From contig CAKPIK010000003.1 of assembly GCA_934162365.1 (NCBI GenBank), positions 157,175-221,174 on the forward strand: DNA of 64,000 bases. Direction: 5' to 3'. The position numbers were made by a program, and so were the translations under genes. Positions within the stretch are counted from its first letter, which is position 1; each line of letters starts with the position of its first letter. The notes below the pieces were generated by a model. That model searched no databases. It was not told the DNA's origin and saw only the letters and a list, made by a program, of their open reading frames with translations. Of the stretch, positions 16,715-25,762 are shown in pieces. This DNA is from an uncultured Clostridia bacterium. GTDB taxonomy: Bacteria; Bacillota; Clostridia; TANB77; CAG-508.

Positions 16715-17389
16715 TTAAAAACCTGATTTAAGAATTTGGCTTTTTATTTCTTTTTTTTCTTCTATAAATCTTACATCATCATCTTTTACATACTGTATGT
16801 TTCCACTTTTATTTCCCGCTTCTATAATTTCAAATGGCACTTCATACATAGGTTCCGAATATTCTTTAATTTTAATTTTATGATACTTTGTATAATATAA
16901 GTATTGATTAATTATATCTCTTTCATTTTTATTAAAACTATCCAATGAATATTCCAAATACTTATATCTAAATATTAAGTGTTTTTCATAACTACTAAAG
17001 CCTAAATTTTCATAGTTATATATAACATTAAATTTAAAGTCAGCTATGGATATTATTATACTGTTCCACTTTTCTTCTCCAAGTTCAATACATACTTGTT
17101 GTAATTTTTTTATTTGTGCATAAAGACTATCAACTAACTTTAGATATTGTTCTTCATCAATACTAAATTTAGTTGGTATTTCATATACATTTACAGGATT
17201 TTTTCTAAGTACCCCTTTGGGTATATAGTAAAAATATAATTCACCTGTTTCTAAATGATTTTGACGCTCTACGATAGAGGAATAAAGATAAACTTTACTC
17301 CATTTTTCAGGAATCATATAAAATAGTTTCTTTTGAATTTCTCTATAAATTCTTTGAATTCTAGGTTCTAATACCACTTTTATTTTCAC
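16715..17389 (-). CDS. YezG/DUF600-family immunity protein
   Basis: 224 residues. Motifs near the N-terminus (IPEKWSKVYLYSSI, about 26-40), GELYFYYIPKG, the YEIPTKF segment and VIYNYENLG...YEKHLIFRYKYL match the YezG antitoxin family, which neutralises YeeF/LXG polymorphic toxins. The C-terminal 60 residues exceed the usual family length. No toxin gene is adjacent. It follows gpmI by 3 bases, so it rides on the glycolytic operon. The start is uncertain: GTG 17389 overlaps its SD, and GTG 17377 is an alternative. Confidence 0.72.
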   Translation of the reverse strand: MKIKVVLEPRIQRIYREIQKKLFYMIPEKWSKVYLYSSIVERQNHLETGELYFYYIPKGVLRKNPVNVYEIPTKFSIDEEQYLKLVDSLYAQIKKLQQVCIELGEEKWNSIIISIADFKFNVIYNYENLGFSSYEKHLIFRYKYLEYSLDSFNKNERDIINQYLYYTKYHKIKIKEYSEPMYEVPFEIIEAGNKSGNIQYVKDDDVRFIEEKKEIKSQILKSGF

Positions 17390-17392
17390 CTT

Positions 17393-18925
17393 CTATTTTT
17401 CTATCAGGCTTTCTCCAGTCATTTCTTCTGGTTTTTCTAATCCCATTATATCAAGCATTGTTGGTGCTAAATCTGCTAATTTTCCTTCTTTTAGCTTAAC
17501 ATCTTCCATTCCAATTAATACTAATGGTACTGGATTTGTAGTATGAGCAGTATGTGGTTCTCCTGTTTTATAATCTATCATTTGCTCAGCATTTCCATGA
17601 TCGGCAGTAATTAATAAAACACCATTAACTTCATTTATTGCTTTAACTACTTTTCCCACACATTCGTCTATTGCTTCTATTGCTTTAACAGCTGCATCTA
17701 GATTTCCAGTGTGTCCAACCATGTCTGGGTTAGCATAATTTAATATTATTGCATCATATTTTTGGCTTTTTATTGCATTTACTACATTTTCTGTAACTTC
17801 ATATGCACTCATTTCTGGTTTTAGGTCATATGTTTCAACTTTTGGAGATGGAACTAATATTCTATCTTCTCCTTCATATTGTTTTTCATTTCCTCCATTA
17901 AAGAAGAATGTAACATGTGCATATTTTTCTGTTTCTGCAATTCTTAATTGTTTTAAACCTTTACCACTTATATATTCTCCAAATGTATTTTTAAGCACTG
18001 TTGGTTTAAATGCTATTTCAACATTTGGCATTGTTTCATCATATTGTGTGAAACATACAAAGTATAAGTTTTTTAAATCTTTTGTTTCAAATTCTTTAAA
18101 GTCTTTATCTACAATGGCTCTTGTTATTTCTCTTGCTCTATCTGGTCTAAAGTTATAGAATATAACAGAATCGTTGTCTTCTACTGTTGCAACTGGTTTA
18201 TTGTTGCTGCAAATTACGGTTGGTTCAACAAATTCATCAAATACTTCTTTTTGGTATGATGATTCTATTGCCATTTCAGCTGAAGTGCTTTTTACGCCTT
18301 CTCCTTTTACAATTGCATTATATGCTTTTTCAACTCTTTGCCATCTTTTATCTCTATCCATTGCATAAAATCTTCCAGATATTGTAGCAATTCTACCTAT
18401 TTGTTTTTCTTTCATTTTTTCTTCAAGTTTTAATATATAATTTTCACCTGAAGCTGGTGGTGTATCTCTACCATCTAGGAAACAATGAACATAAACATCT
18501 TCAAATCCTTTTCTTTTTGCAAGTTCTAATATTGCAAATAAATGACGCATATGGCTATGTACTCCACCATCTGATAAAAGTCCCATTATATGTAATTTTG
18601 AATTATTCTTTTTACAATGTTCTATTGCTGCACATAATTCTGGTACACTAAAGAAATCACCATCTTCTATTGATTTTGTAATTCTAGTTAACTCTTGATA
18701 TACAATTCTTCCTGCACCTATATTTGTGTGCCCAACTTCTGAATTTCCCATTTGTTCTTCTGGTAATCCAACATCTAATCCACTAGCATGAATTTGTGTT
18801 GTTGGATTTTTTTTCATTAGTTCATCTATATTAGGTGTTTTTGCAATTTGGACTGCATTTCCTGAAGCATTTGAATTATTGCCAAATCCATCTAATATCA
18901 TTAGCATTGTTAACTTGTTACTCAT
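17393..18925 (-). CDS. gpmI: 2,3-bisphosphoglycerate-independent phosphoglycerate mutase
   Basis: It interconverts 3- and 2-phosphoglycerate, Mn-dependent. The 510 residues show the metal-binding DGFGNNSNASGNA near the start, the phosphoserine region MGNSEVGHTNIGAGR near 60, GLLSDGGVHSH, DGRDTPP and the C-terminal ITADHGNAEQM and PHTAHTTNPVPL. Start at ATG 18925 gives the family length; an upstream in-frame GTG would overlap tpiA. It is fifth in the gap-pgk-gmk-like-tpiA-gpmI order and the route on to enolase at 2.5 kb. Confidence 0.97.
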   Translation of the reverse strand: MSNKLTMLMILDGFGNNSNASGNAVQIAKTPNIDELMKKNPTTQIHASGLDVGLPEEQMGNSEVGHTNIGAGRIVYQELTRITKSIEDGDFFSVPELCAAIEHCKKNNSKLHIMGLLSDGGVHSHMRHLFAILELAKRKGFEDVYVHCFLDGRDTPPASGENYILKLEEKMKEKQIGRIATISGRFYAMDRDKRWQRVEKAYNAIVKGEGVKSTSAEMAIESSYQKEVFDEFVEPTVICSNNKPVATVEDNDSVIFYNFRPDRAREITRAIVDKDFKEFETKDLKNLYFVCFTQYDETMPNVEIAFKPTVLKNTFGEYISGKGLKQLRIAETEKYAHVTFFFNGGNEKQYEGEDRILVPSPKVETYDLKPEMSAYEVTENVVNAIKSQKYDAIILNYANPDMVGHTGNLDAAVKAIEAIDECVGKVVKAINEVNGVLLITADHGNAEQMIDYKTGEPHTAHTTNPVPLVLIGMEDVKLKEGKLADLAPTMLDIMGLEKPEEMTGESLIEK

Positions 18926-18944
18926 TTTTTGTTTTCCCTCTTTT

Positions 18945-19694
18945 CTAAACACTAGTTACGATTTTTGCAAATTCATCTGGTACTAAGCTTGCTCCTCCAA
19001 CTAGTCCTCCATCTATATCGGATGTACTAAATAGTTCTTTTGCATTTGATGATTTTACGCTACCGCCATATTGTATTATAACACATTCTGCTACATCTTT
19101 TCCATATATTTTTTCAATTTCTTTTCTAATTTCTTTTATACTATTATTAGCATCTTCAGAAGTTGCTGTTTTTCCTGTTCCAATAGCCCATATTGGTTCA
19201 TATGCAATTATAATATTTTTTACTTGTTCATTAGATAAACCTTCTAAAGCTAATCTTGTTTGATTTGTTATAATATCTGCAGTTTTTCCTGCTTCTCTTT
19301 CTTCTAATGTTTCACCAACACAAACTATTGGTTTTAGTTCATTTTCAAAAGCTGCTTTAATTTTTTTGTTAACAGATTCATCTGTTTCATTAAAATAGCT
19401 TCTTCTTTCAGAGTGTCCTATTATTACGTATTCAACTCCTATTGCTTTTAACATTTTAGCAGATACCTCACCTGTATATGCTCCTTTTTCAGCCCAATGC
19501 ATATTTTGTGCACCTATTTTTATGTTTGTATTTTGTGCTGAAAGAAGTGCATAAAACAAATCTGTGTAAGGAACACATAGTATAACTTCATTTTCAGTAT
19601 CTTTTACTAATGGAATAAATTCTTCTATATATGCTAATGCTTCATTTGGAAGCATATTCATTTTCCAGTTTCCAGCAATTACTTTTTTTCTCAT
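18945..19694 (-). CDS. tpiA: Triosephosphate isomerase
   Basis: The 249-residue TIM barrel begins with AGNWKMN, contains catalytic His in IGHSERR near 96 and catalytic Glu in AYEPIWAIGTGK near 167, and ends with the phosphate-binding QYGGSV and GGLVGGASL loops. It converts dihydroxyacetone phosphate to glyceraldehyde 3-phosphate. It lies 19 bases before gpmI with AGGAGG as SD. Confidence 0.97.
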   Translation of the reverse strand: MRKKVIAGNWKMNMLPNEALAYIEEFIPLVKDTENEVILCVPYTDLFYALLSAQNTNIKIGAQNMHWAEKGAYTGEVSAKMLKAIGVEYVIIGHSERRSYFNETDESVNKKIKAAFENELKPIVCVGETLEEREAGKTADIITNQTRLALEGLSNEQVKNIIIAYEPIWAIGTGKTATSEDANNSIKEIRKEIEKIYGKDVAECVIIQYGGSVKSSNAKELFSTSDIDGGLVGGASLVPDEFAKIVTSV

Positions 19695-19721
19695 AAAAAC
19701 CTCCTATAAGGCTATATTGCC

Positions 19722-20276
19722 TTAATTAATATTTAATTTTTTTAAAACATTTATAAGTTCTTTTGTTGATGCTTCATCGTAGTTATTGTAAAAAATATAA
19801 TCAAACTGTTTTTGTAATTCTGTATTTTGGGCAAATTCTTTTGCCTGTTCGTCTATTTCTTTTAATCTTAACTCTTCTTGTCTTTTTTCTAAATTTCTAG
19901 CTTTAAGATTATTCTTTGCAGTTTCTATATCCTTAGGGATAATATATATTGAAAATACTTGGTTAGTTTCTTGTTTTAGTTTATATATTATCTTATAATG
20001 CAATTCAATAATACTACAAGTATTAGCTTTAATTTTGCAAGCTTCATATCCGTATCTATACCCTAGATATTCAAATGTAACAATTATTTTTTTACTTGCT
20101 TCTAATTTATCAAATTCATCATCTGTAACAAAAAATTTATCAATACCATTAACTTCACCTTTTCGCATAGGTCTAGTTGTATAAATAATTTGATTGTCTA
20201 AATTTAATTTTTCTTGAAGCATTTTTTTATAATACGATTTTCCAGAGCCTGTAACCCCAGATAAAGTTATTACCAT
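19722..20276 (-). CDS. Guanylate kinase-like P-loop protein
   Basis: 184 residues starting with Walker A GVTGSGKSYY, then YTTRPMRKGEVNGIDKFFV, the GMP-binding-type segment of guanylate kinases, and VTFEYLGYRYGYE. The usual ILEIDVQG block is absent, replaced by SIIELHYKIIY. It therefore belongs to the guanylate kinase fold but may not be the housekeeping Gmk. It sits between tpiA (27 bases) and pgk (12 bases) in the glycolytic operon, an unusual place for a nucleotide kinase. Confidence 0.72.
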   Translation of the reverse strand: MVITLSGVTGSGKSYYKKMLQEKLNLDNQIIYTTRPMRKGEVNGIDKFFVTDDEFDKLEASKKIIVTFEYLGYRYGYEACKIKANTCSIIELHYKIIYKLKQETNQVFSIYIIPKDIETAKNNLKARNLEKRQEELRLKEIDEQAKEFAQNTELQKQFDYIFYNNYDEASTKELINVLKKLNIN

Positions 20277-20288
20277 AATTACCTCTTT

Positions 20289-21473
20289 TTATTTATCCAA
20301 TAAACATTCAATACCTGGTAATTTTTTACCTTCTAAGAATTCCAAAGAAGCTCCACCACCAGTAGAAATATGTGAAAATTTATCTGATATTCCTAATTTT
20401 TCAATAGCTGCTGCTGAATCTCCACCACCAATTATTGTAACTGCATCTAAGTCAGCTAATGCTTTTGCTAAACTATTTGTGCCAACTGCGAATTTATCAA
20501 ATTCAAATAATCCAACTGGTCCATTCCATACAACAGTTTTTGCTTTTGAAAGTTCTTCAACATATATTTTTATTGTTTCATCTCCTATGTCGAATCCTTC
20601 CCATCCATCTGGTATTTCATTATATTTAACTACTTTGCTTTCAGTATCTGGTTTAAATTCTTTACCAATTCTTGTATCTACTGGTAACATGAATTTAACA
20701 CCTTTTTGTTTTGCTTTTTCCATTAATTCTTTTGCTAGATCTAATTTATCTAGTTCACAAATTGAATTTCCTACATTATATCCCATTGCTTTAAAGAAAG
20801 TATATGCCATAGCTCCACCTATCATTAAAGTATCTACTTTTTCTAATAAGCTTTCTATAACTCCAATTTTATCTGATACTTTTCTTCCTCCAAGTATTGC
20901 CATAAATGGTCTTTCTGGGTTATTTAATTTCTCTCCCATAAAGTCTAATTCTTTTTCAATTAAGAATCCTGAAACAGCTGGTAAGTATGCTGCCACACCT
21001 GCAGTTGAAGCATGTGCTCTATGTGCAGTTCCAAATGCATCGTTTACATATACATCTGCAAATGATGCAAGTTTTTTTGCAAATTCTGGATCATTGTCTG
21101 TTTCTTCTCTATGGAATCTAACATTTTCTAGTAAAACAATATCTCCCTCTTTCATATTATTTACTAATTCTTGTGCACTTTCTCCAATAACATCTTTTGC
21201 AAGTTTTACTTCTTTTCCTAATAGCTTAGAAAGTTCAGCTGCTATTGGTGCTAAAGAAAATTCTTTTTTAAACTCTCCCTTTGGTCTACCTAAATGAGAA
21301 CACAAAATTATTTTAGCATTATTATCTAATAAATATTTAATAGTATCTAAAGCTGATACAATTCTTCTGTTATCTGTGATATTTCCATTTTCATCTTGTG
21401 GAACATTAAAATCACATCTAACTAAAACTTTCTTTCCTTTTACATCTATATCTCTAACAGTTTTCTTATTCAT
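20289..21473 (-). CDS. pgk: Phosphoglycerate kinase
   Basis: 394 residues. The N-terminal VRCDFNVP, HLGRPKGEF, LLENVRFHREE and GTAHRAHAST are the 3-phosphoglycerate side; GGRKVSDKIGVI and the C-terminal TIIGGGDSAAA and HISTGGGASLEFLEGK bind ATP. It makes ATP from 1,3-bisphosphoglycerate. It lies downstream of gap with a 203-base gap and upstream of the guanylate kinase-like gene. Confidence 0.97.
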   Translation of the reverse strand: MNKKTVRDIDVKGKKVLVRCDFNVPQDENGNITDNRRIVSALDTIKYLLDNNAKIILCSHLGRPKGEFKKEFSLAPIAAELSKLLGKEVKLAKDVIGESAQELVNNMKEGDIVLLENVRFHREETDNDPEFAKKLASFADVYVNDAFGTAHRAHASTAGVAAYLPAVSGFLIEKELDFMGEKLNNPERPFMAILGGRKVSDKIGVIESLLEKVDTLMIGGAMAYTFFKAMGYNVGNSICELDKLDLAKELMEKAKQKGVKFMLPVDTRIGKEFKPDTESKVVKYNEIPDGWEGFDIGDETIKIYVEELSKAKTVVWNGPVGLFEFDKFAVGTNSLAKALADLDAVTIIGGGDSAAAIEKLGISDKFSHISTGGGASLEFLEGKKLPGIECLLDK

Positions 21474-21676
21474 TTAAAAACCTCCAATTTTATTTGTATA
21501 AAATTAGAGGTTAGAATTCAGTATTTGGTATTTTGCGTTTTGATTACATTACAAAACATTAAATTTTAAAAACCAAACACGAAACTCCAACCCCCATTCT
21601 CTTTTTATATTTTTATAAATTTTAAACTCATAATATCAAATATTAAACAAAGCAAAATGCTGCTTTTCATTTGTTT

Positions 21677-22693
21677 TTAACCTAATTCAGCAAAAAACTT
21701 AATAGTTCTAACCATCTGACTTGTATATGAATTTTCATTATCATACCAGCTAACAACTTGAACTTGATATAAATCTTCATCTATTTTTGTTACCATTGTT
21801 TGAGTTGCATCAAATAATGATCCATATGTTATTCCTATAATATCAGAAGATACTAATGGTTCTTCTGTATATCCAAATGATGCACTTGATTGTGCTTTCA
21901 TTGCTGCATTTATTTTTTCTGGTGTTATATCTTTTCCTTCAACAACTGCTATTAATATTGTTGTTGAACCTGTTGGAACTGGAACTCTTTGTGCAGATCC
22001 TATTAATTTTCCATTTAATTCTGGAATAACTAGTCCTATTGCTTTTGCAGCACCTGTAGAGTTTGGTACTATATTAACTGCTGCAGCTCTAGCTCTTCTT
22101 AAATCTTCTTTTCTATGTGGTCCATCAAGTAACATTTGATCTCCTGTATAAGCATGAACTGTTGTCATTATTCCTGATTTTATTGGTGCAAAATCATTTA
22201 ATGCTTTTGTCATTGGTGCTAAACAGTTTGTAGTACAAGAAGCTGCTGAAATTATTTTATCATCTGGTGTTAAAATGTTTTCGTTTACTCCATATACTAT
22301 TGTTGGTAAATCTTTACCAGCTGGTGCAGATATAACTACTTTTTTTGCACCTGCATTTATATGTGCTGTTGCTTTTTCTTTAGATGTATAGAAGCCTGTA
22401 CATTCTAATACAACATCTACTCCTATTTCTCCCCAAGGTAAATTGTTTGCGTCTTTTTCTGCGTATATTTTTATAGTTTTTCCATCAACTGTAATTGAAT
22501 CTTCTCCTGCAACTACAGTATCAGCTTTTTCATATCTTTTTTGTGCTGAATCATATTTTAGTAAGTGAGCTAACATTTTAGGGCTTGTTAAATCGTTTAT
22601 TGCAACAATCTCATATCCCTCTGCTCCAAACATTTGTCTAAACGCAAGACGTCCTATACGTCCAAATCCATTAATAGCAACTTTAACTGCCAT
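21677..22693 (-). CDS. gap: Glyceraldehyde-3-phosphate dehydrogenase
   Basis: 338 residues. NAD-binding INGFGRIGRLAFRQ at the N-terminus, catalytic Cys in SAASCTTNCLAP near 155, HAYTGDQ and substrate loop NIVPNSTGAAKA, and the closing WYDNENSYTSQMVR. It makes 1,3-bisphosphoglycerate plus NADH, the electron source for hydrogenase and LDH. First gene of the glycolytic cluster. Confidence 0.97.
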   Translation of the reverse strand: MAVKVAINGFGRIGRLAFRQMFGAEGYEIVAINDLTSPKMLAHLLKYDSAQKRYEKADTVVAGEDSITVDGKTIKIYAEKDANNLPWGEIGVDVVLECTGFYTSKEKATAHINAGAKKVVISAPAGKDLPTIVYGVNENILTPDDKIISAASCTTNCLAPMTKALNDFAPIKSGIMTTVHAYTGDQMLLDGPHRKEDLRRARAAAVNIVPNSTGAAKAIGLVIPELNGKLIGSAQRVPVPTGSTTILIAVVEGKDITPEKINAAMKAQSSASFGYTEEPLVSSDIIGITYGSLFDATQTMVTKIDEDLYQVQVVSWYDNENSYTSQMVRTIKFFAELG

Positions 22694-22763
22694 AATTTTC
22701 CTCCATTCCGATACAATAAAAATGTGTATCCGTAAATAAAATTCGTCTTTCTAAGACTATATT

Positions 22764-22792
22764 ATTTTATATCAAAAAAGAATACTTGTAAA
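22764..22792 (-). promoter_or_regulatory. Possible sigmaA promoter of gap, overlapping a terminator
   Basis: TTTACA (22787-22792), 17 bases, TAAAAT (22764-22769). It shares bases with the terminator stem at 22775-22803, so termination of the upstream gene and initiation of gap are interleaved. Confidence 0.5.
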
Positions 22793-22803
22793 GTATTCTT
22801 TTT
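22775..22803 (-). terminator. Terminator of the 81-residue gene upstream of gap
   Basis: A 13-bp perfect stem (AAAAAGAATACTT and its complement) with loop GTA, about 40 bases past the stop at 22845. Confidence 0.8.
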
Positions 22804-22844
22804 GTTTTTTATTAAATTTATTTCGTTAAATAACTTATTCAAAA

Positions 22845-23090
22845 TTAGTTATTTTTTTTACCAAATGAAACTTCTTGAAATAAGAAATCATGTACTTTTT
22901 GCCATGTAACTTCTTGGTGTAAAAACTCATTTATTTCTTTTTCCATCTTTTGTTGTTTTGGTGTTAATTCTACAACTATTTCTTTGTTTAAAAATTCTTC
23001 TGCATCTTGTAACCAAAATGCTTTAAATTTTGACCAAAATCCTTGTTTAACTGGTAATGCTGTATCTACTGGTTTAAACATATCGCTCAT
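22845..23090 (-). CDS. Hypothetical small protein
   Basis: 81 residues, acidic and basic residues mixed, rich in aromatic residues, with no membrane segment. Two similar pieces, EEFLNKEIVVELT and NEFLHQEVTWQKV followed by DFLFQEVSFGKK, suggest an internal repeat of an F-L-x-x-E-[IV] unit. Start at ATG 23090 (SD GAGGAGGA at 7 bases); the ATG 6 bases upstream abuts the SD. It has its own promoter and terminator. I do not know the family. Confidence 0.6.
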   Translation of the reverse strand: MSDMFKPVDTALPVKQGFWSKFKAFWLQDAEEFLNKEIVVELTPKQQKMEKEINEFLHQEVTWQKVHDFLFQEVSFGKKNN

Positions 23091-23138
23091 TTTCATTCCT
23101 CCTCATCTTCATTTGTAATACAATTATTTCTTAGTATA

Positions 23139-23167
23139 TTTATATTACAAATATATATTTTTTTCAA
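23139..23167 (-). promoter_or_regulatory. SigmaA-type promoter of the 81-residue gene
   Basis: TTGAAA (23162-23167), 17-base spacer, TATAAA (23139-23144). Confidence 0.6.
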
Positions 23168-23206
23168 TAGTTTTTGTGTTAAATGTTTATTACAATTATA
23201 TTGCAT

Positions 23207-24505
23207 TTATATTACAGCATTTCCAATTAATTCTTCCCCTAGTATTGATGTTATTTTTACTGGTACAATTTGATTATGGAATTTTTCTATGTCTTCTTTT
23301 ATATTTACTACCAAATAATTTTGTGTGTGGCCTTTTATATAGCCTTTGCTTGCTTCTTCAAATAATACTTGAACTGTTTTTCCAACATACGATTCATTAT
23401 ATATTTGTTGGTTCTTATTGGATAAACTAATTAATTTTTTGCTTCTTTCTTCTTGTATATTTGGTGCTATCTGGTTAGGCATTGTAGCGGCCTTAGTTCC
23501 ATCTCTTCTAGAATATTTAAACACATGCATTTTATAGAAATTAATTTCTTTTAAAAATTCATATGTTCTTTCAAATTCATTTTCTGTTTCGCCAGGAAAT
23601 CCTACAATTATATCAGTAGTTAAAATTACATCATCATATGTATTTCTTAATAATCTTACAACATTTCTAAACTCTTCTGTTGTATACCTTCTATTCATTC
23701 TTTTTAATGTCTCATCACATCCACTTTGTAAAGATAAATGAAAATGATGGCATATTTTTTCAAGTTTTGCTAATCTTTTTAAAAAGCTTTCATTTATGAG
23801 CATAGGTTCTAAAGAGCCTAATCGAATTCTTTGTATCCCGTTAATTTCATTTATTTTTTCTAATACATCTATCAATCCAATATCTTCTTTTAAATCTTTA
23901 CCATATGATGCTATATGTATTCCAGTAATAACTACCTCTTTTATTCCTTCTTCTGCAAGTTTAGTTATTTCTGCTACTATGTTTTCTATCTTTCTGCTTC
24001 TAACTTTTCCTCTTGCATATGGTATTGCACAATATGAACAAAATCTATCGCATCCATCTTGAACTTTTACTATTGCTCTTGTTTGTTCTATATGTGTTAC
24101 AAAGCCATATTCATCATACTCGTCTTGATGTAATACATCATTATATTTTATCTGTTTTTCACCTTTTCTATATTTTTCAATATATTTTACTATGTCTTTT
24201 TTTTCATTATTTCCAAGTATTAAATCTAATTCTTTTATATTTTCTAGCTGTTCTTTAGCAGTTTGTACATAGCATCCAACAGCTACAACAATTGCATTTC
24301 CATTTAATTGTTTTGCTTTTCTAATCATTTGTCTTGATTTTTTATCTGACATATTTGTTACAGTGCAAGTATTAATTACATATATATCTGCTATTTCAGT
24401 AAATCCAACTATTTCATAACCTGCTTGTATAAATTTTTGTTCCATTGCATTTGTTTCATATTGATTTACTTTACATCCTAATGTACAAAAAGCTACTTTT
24501 TTCAT
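23207..24505 (-). CDS. mtaB: tRNA t6A37 methylthiotransferase
   Basis: 432 residues of the MiaB/MtaB radical-SAM family. The N-terminal [4Fe-4S] domain begins with FCTLGCKVNQYETNAMEQ, which is diagnostic of MtaB rather than MiaB. The radical-SAM CxxxCxxC is CDRFCSYCAIPYARG near 145, and a TRAM-like domain closes the protein. It adds methylthio to N6-threonylcarbamoyladenosine at position 37 of ANN-decoding tRNAs. Start at ATG 24505; the ATG 12 bases upstream is inside the GGAGAA SD. Confidence 0.93.
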   Translation of the reverse strand: MKKVAFCTLGCKVNQYETNAMEQKFIQAGYEIVGFTEIADIYVINTCTVTNMSDKKSRQMIRKAKQLNGNAIVVAVGCYVQTAKEQLENIKELDLILGNNEKKDIVKYIEKYRKGEKQIKYNDVLHQDEYDEYGFVTHIEQTRAIVKVQDGCDRFCSYCAIPYARGKVRSRKIENIVAEITKLAEEGIKEVVITGIHIASYGKDLKEDIGLIDVLEKINEINGIQRIRLGSLEPMLINESFLKRLAKLEKICHHFHLSLQSGCDETLKRMNRRYTTEEFRNVVRLLRNTYDDVILTTDIIVGFPGETENEFERTYEFLKEINFYKMHVFKYSRRDGTKAATMPNQIAPNIQEERSKKLISLSNKNQQIYNESYVGKTVQVLFEEASKGYIKGHTQNYLVVNIKEDIEKFHNQIVPVKITSILGEELIGNAVI

Positions 24506-24549
24506 TTTATTCTCCATTTCTTATTTCTTATATTTGTTTAAACAAACAA

Positions 24550-24596
24550 AATGCAAATCTATGATACGTATTTTATACGTTAATTAGATTTGCATT
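24550..24596 (-). terminator. Terminator of mreB
   Basis: AATGCAAATCT pairs with AGATTTGCATT around a 25-base loop that itself contains a small TACGTATTTTATACGT-like stem; T-rich DNA follows on the minus strand. Confidence 0.7.
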
Positions 24597-24623
24597 GCTG
24601 TTTAATAAATTTAACTGATGTTA

Positions 24624-25625
24624 TTATCTTCTTTTTCCATCAAGTATATCTAAGTTATCTAATGCCTTTCCTGTTCCAAGTGCTACACAAGATACAGTAT
24701 CATTTGCTATCATTACATTGATTCCTGTTTTTTCTTGTAATAATTTATCTAATCCATCAAGAAGGCTTCCTCCACCTGTCATGTATATTCCTCTATCACT
24801 TATATCAGCTGCAAGTTCAGGTGGTGTTTTTTCTAACACTCCATGTACAGCATCAACTATTAACATGGCTGGTTCAATTAAAGCTTCCATCATTTCGCTT
24901 GAATGTATTGTAAGAGTTTTTGGAAGTCCTGTTGTTAAATCTCTTCCTCTTATGTCCATCTCAACATCTTGTATTTTAGGATAAACACAACCAATATTTA
25001 CTTTTAACTCTTCAGCTGTTCTTTCTCCTATTATTACATTATGTTTTTTCTTTATATATCTAATAACAGCTTCGTCAAATTTATCTCCTGCAACTTTTAT
25101 TGATGAACTTACAACAGAACCTCCTAGTGAGATTACTGCTATATCTGTTGTTCCTCCACCTATATCAACTATCATATTTCCACATGGTTTTGATATATCT
25201 ATTCCTGCTCCAATAGCTGCTGCAATAGGTTCTTCTATTAAATATACTTTTCTAGCTCCTGCTTGTGAAGCCGCATCTATAACTGCTTTTCTTTCAACCT
25301 CTGTTACTTGTGATGGAATACAAATCATTATTCTTGGTGCAAACATTGTCTTTCCACCTATTTTGTTTATAAAATATTTAAGCATCTTTTCTGTTACAGT
25401 ATAATTTGATATAACTCCATCTTTTAGTGGTCTTGTGGCAACAATATTACCAGGTGTTCTTCCTAACATTCTTCTTGCTTCTTGTCCAACTGCTAAAACT
25501 TCATTTGTGTTATTATCTACAGCAACAACTGAAGGTTCTCTTAAAACTATTCCTTTTCCTTTAACAAAAGCTATAACTGTTGCAGTCCCCAAGTCTATTG
25601 CTATATCTTGTCCAAAACCAAACAT
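24624..25625 (-). CDS. mreB: Rod-shape actin homologue MreB
   Basis: 333 residues with the actin-type phosphate-1 motif DLGTATVIAFVKG, the conserved LREPSVVAVD, phosphate-2 VDIGGGTTDIAVISLGG near 155 and the adenosine motif MTGGGSLLDGLD near 285. It forms filaments under the membrane that guide lateral wall synthesis. mreC and mreD do not follow, so this may be an Mbl/MreBH-type paralogue standing alone. Confidence 0.93.
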   Translation of the reverse strand: MFGFGQDIAIDLGTATVIAFVKGKGIVLREPSVVAVDNNTNEVLAVGQEARRMLGRTPGNIVATRPLKDGVISNYTVTEKMLKYFINKIGGKTMFAPRIMICIPSQVTEVERKAVIDAASQAGARKVYLIEEPIAAAIGAGIDISKPCGNMIVDIGGGTTDIAVISLGGSVVSSSIKVAGDKFDEAVIRYIKKKHNVIIGERTAEELKVNIGCVYPKIQDVEMDIRGRDLTTGLPKTLTIHSSEMMEALIEPAMLIVDAVHGVLEKTPPELAADISDRGIYMTGGGSLLDGLDKLLQEKTGINVMIANDTVSCVALGTGKALDNLDILDGKRR

Positions 25626-25656
25626 AATACCTACTCCCTTATTTTATACAATAAAA

Positions 25657-25698
25657 ATTGTAACGAATATTACTTTTATGTTGCAAATTCGTTACAAT
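25657..25698 (-). terminator. Terminator between the 156-residue gene and mreB
   Basis: ATTGTAACGAAT and ATTCGTTACAAT form a perfect 12-bp stem, with TTTTTATTGTA following on the minus strand. The right arm overlaps the -10 region of the mreB promoter. Confidence 0.75.
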
Positions 25699-25725
25699 TA
25701 TATTACATATATTTAAAAATTTCAA
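25697..25725 (-). promoter_or_regulatory. SigmaA-type promoter of mreB
   Basis: TTGAAA (25720-25725), 17-base spacer and perfect TATAAT (25697-25702). The start of transcription would fall within the adjacent terminator stem. Confidence 0.7.
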
Positions 25726-25762
25726 GCCTTTTTTTATATAATAGAAAATTTCTCTTTTTCTA

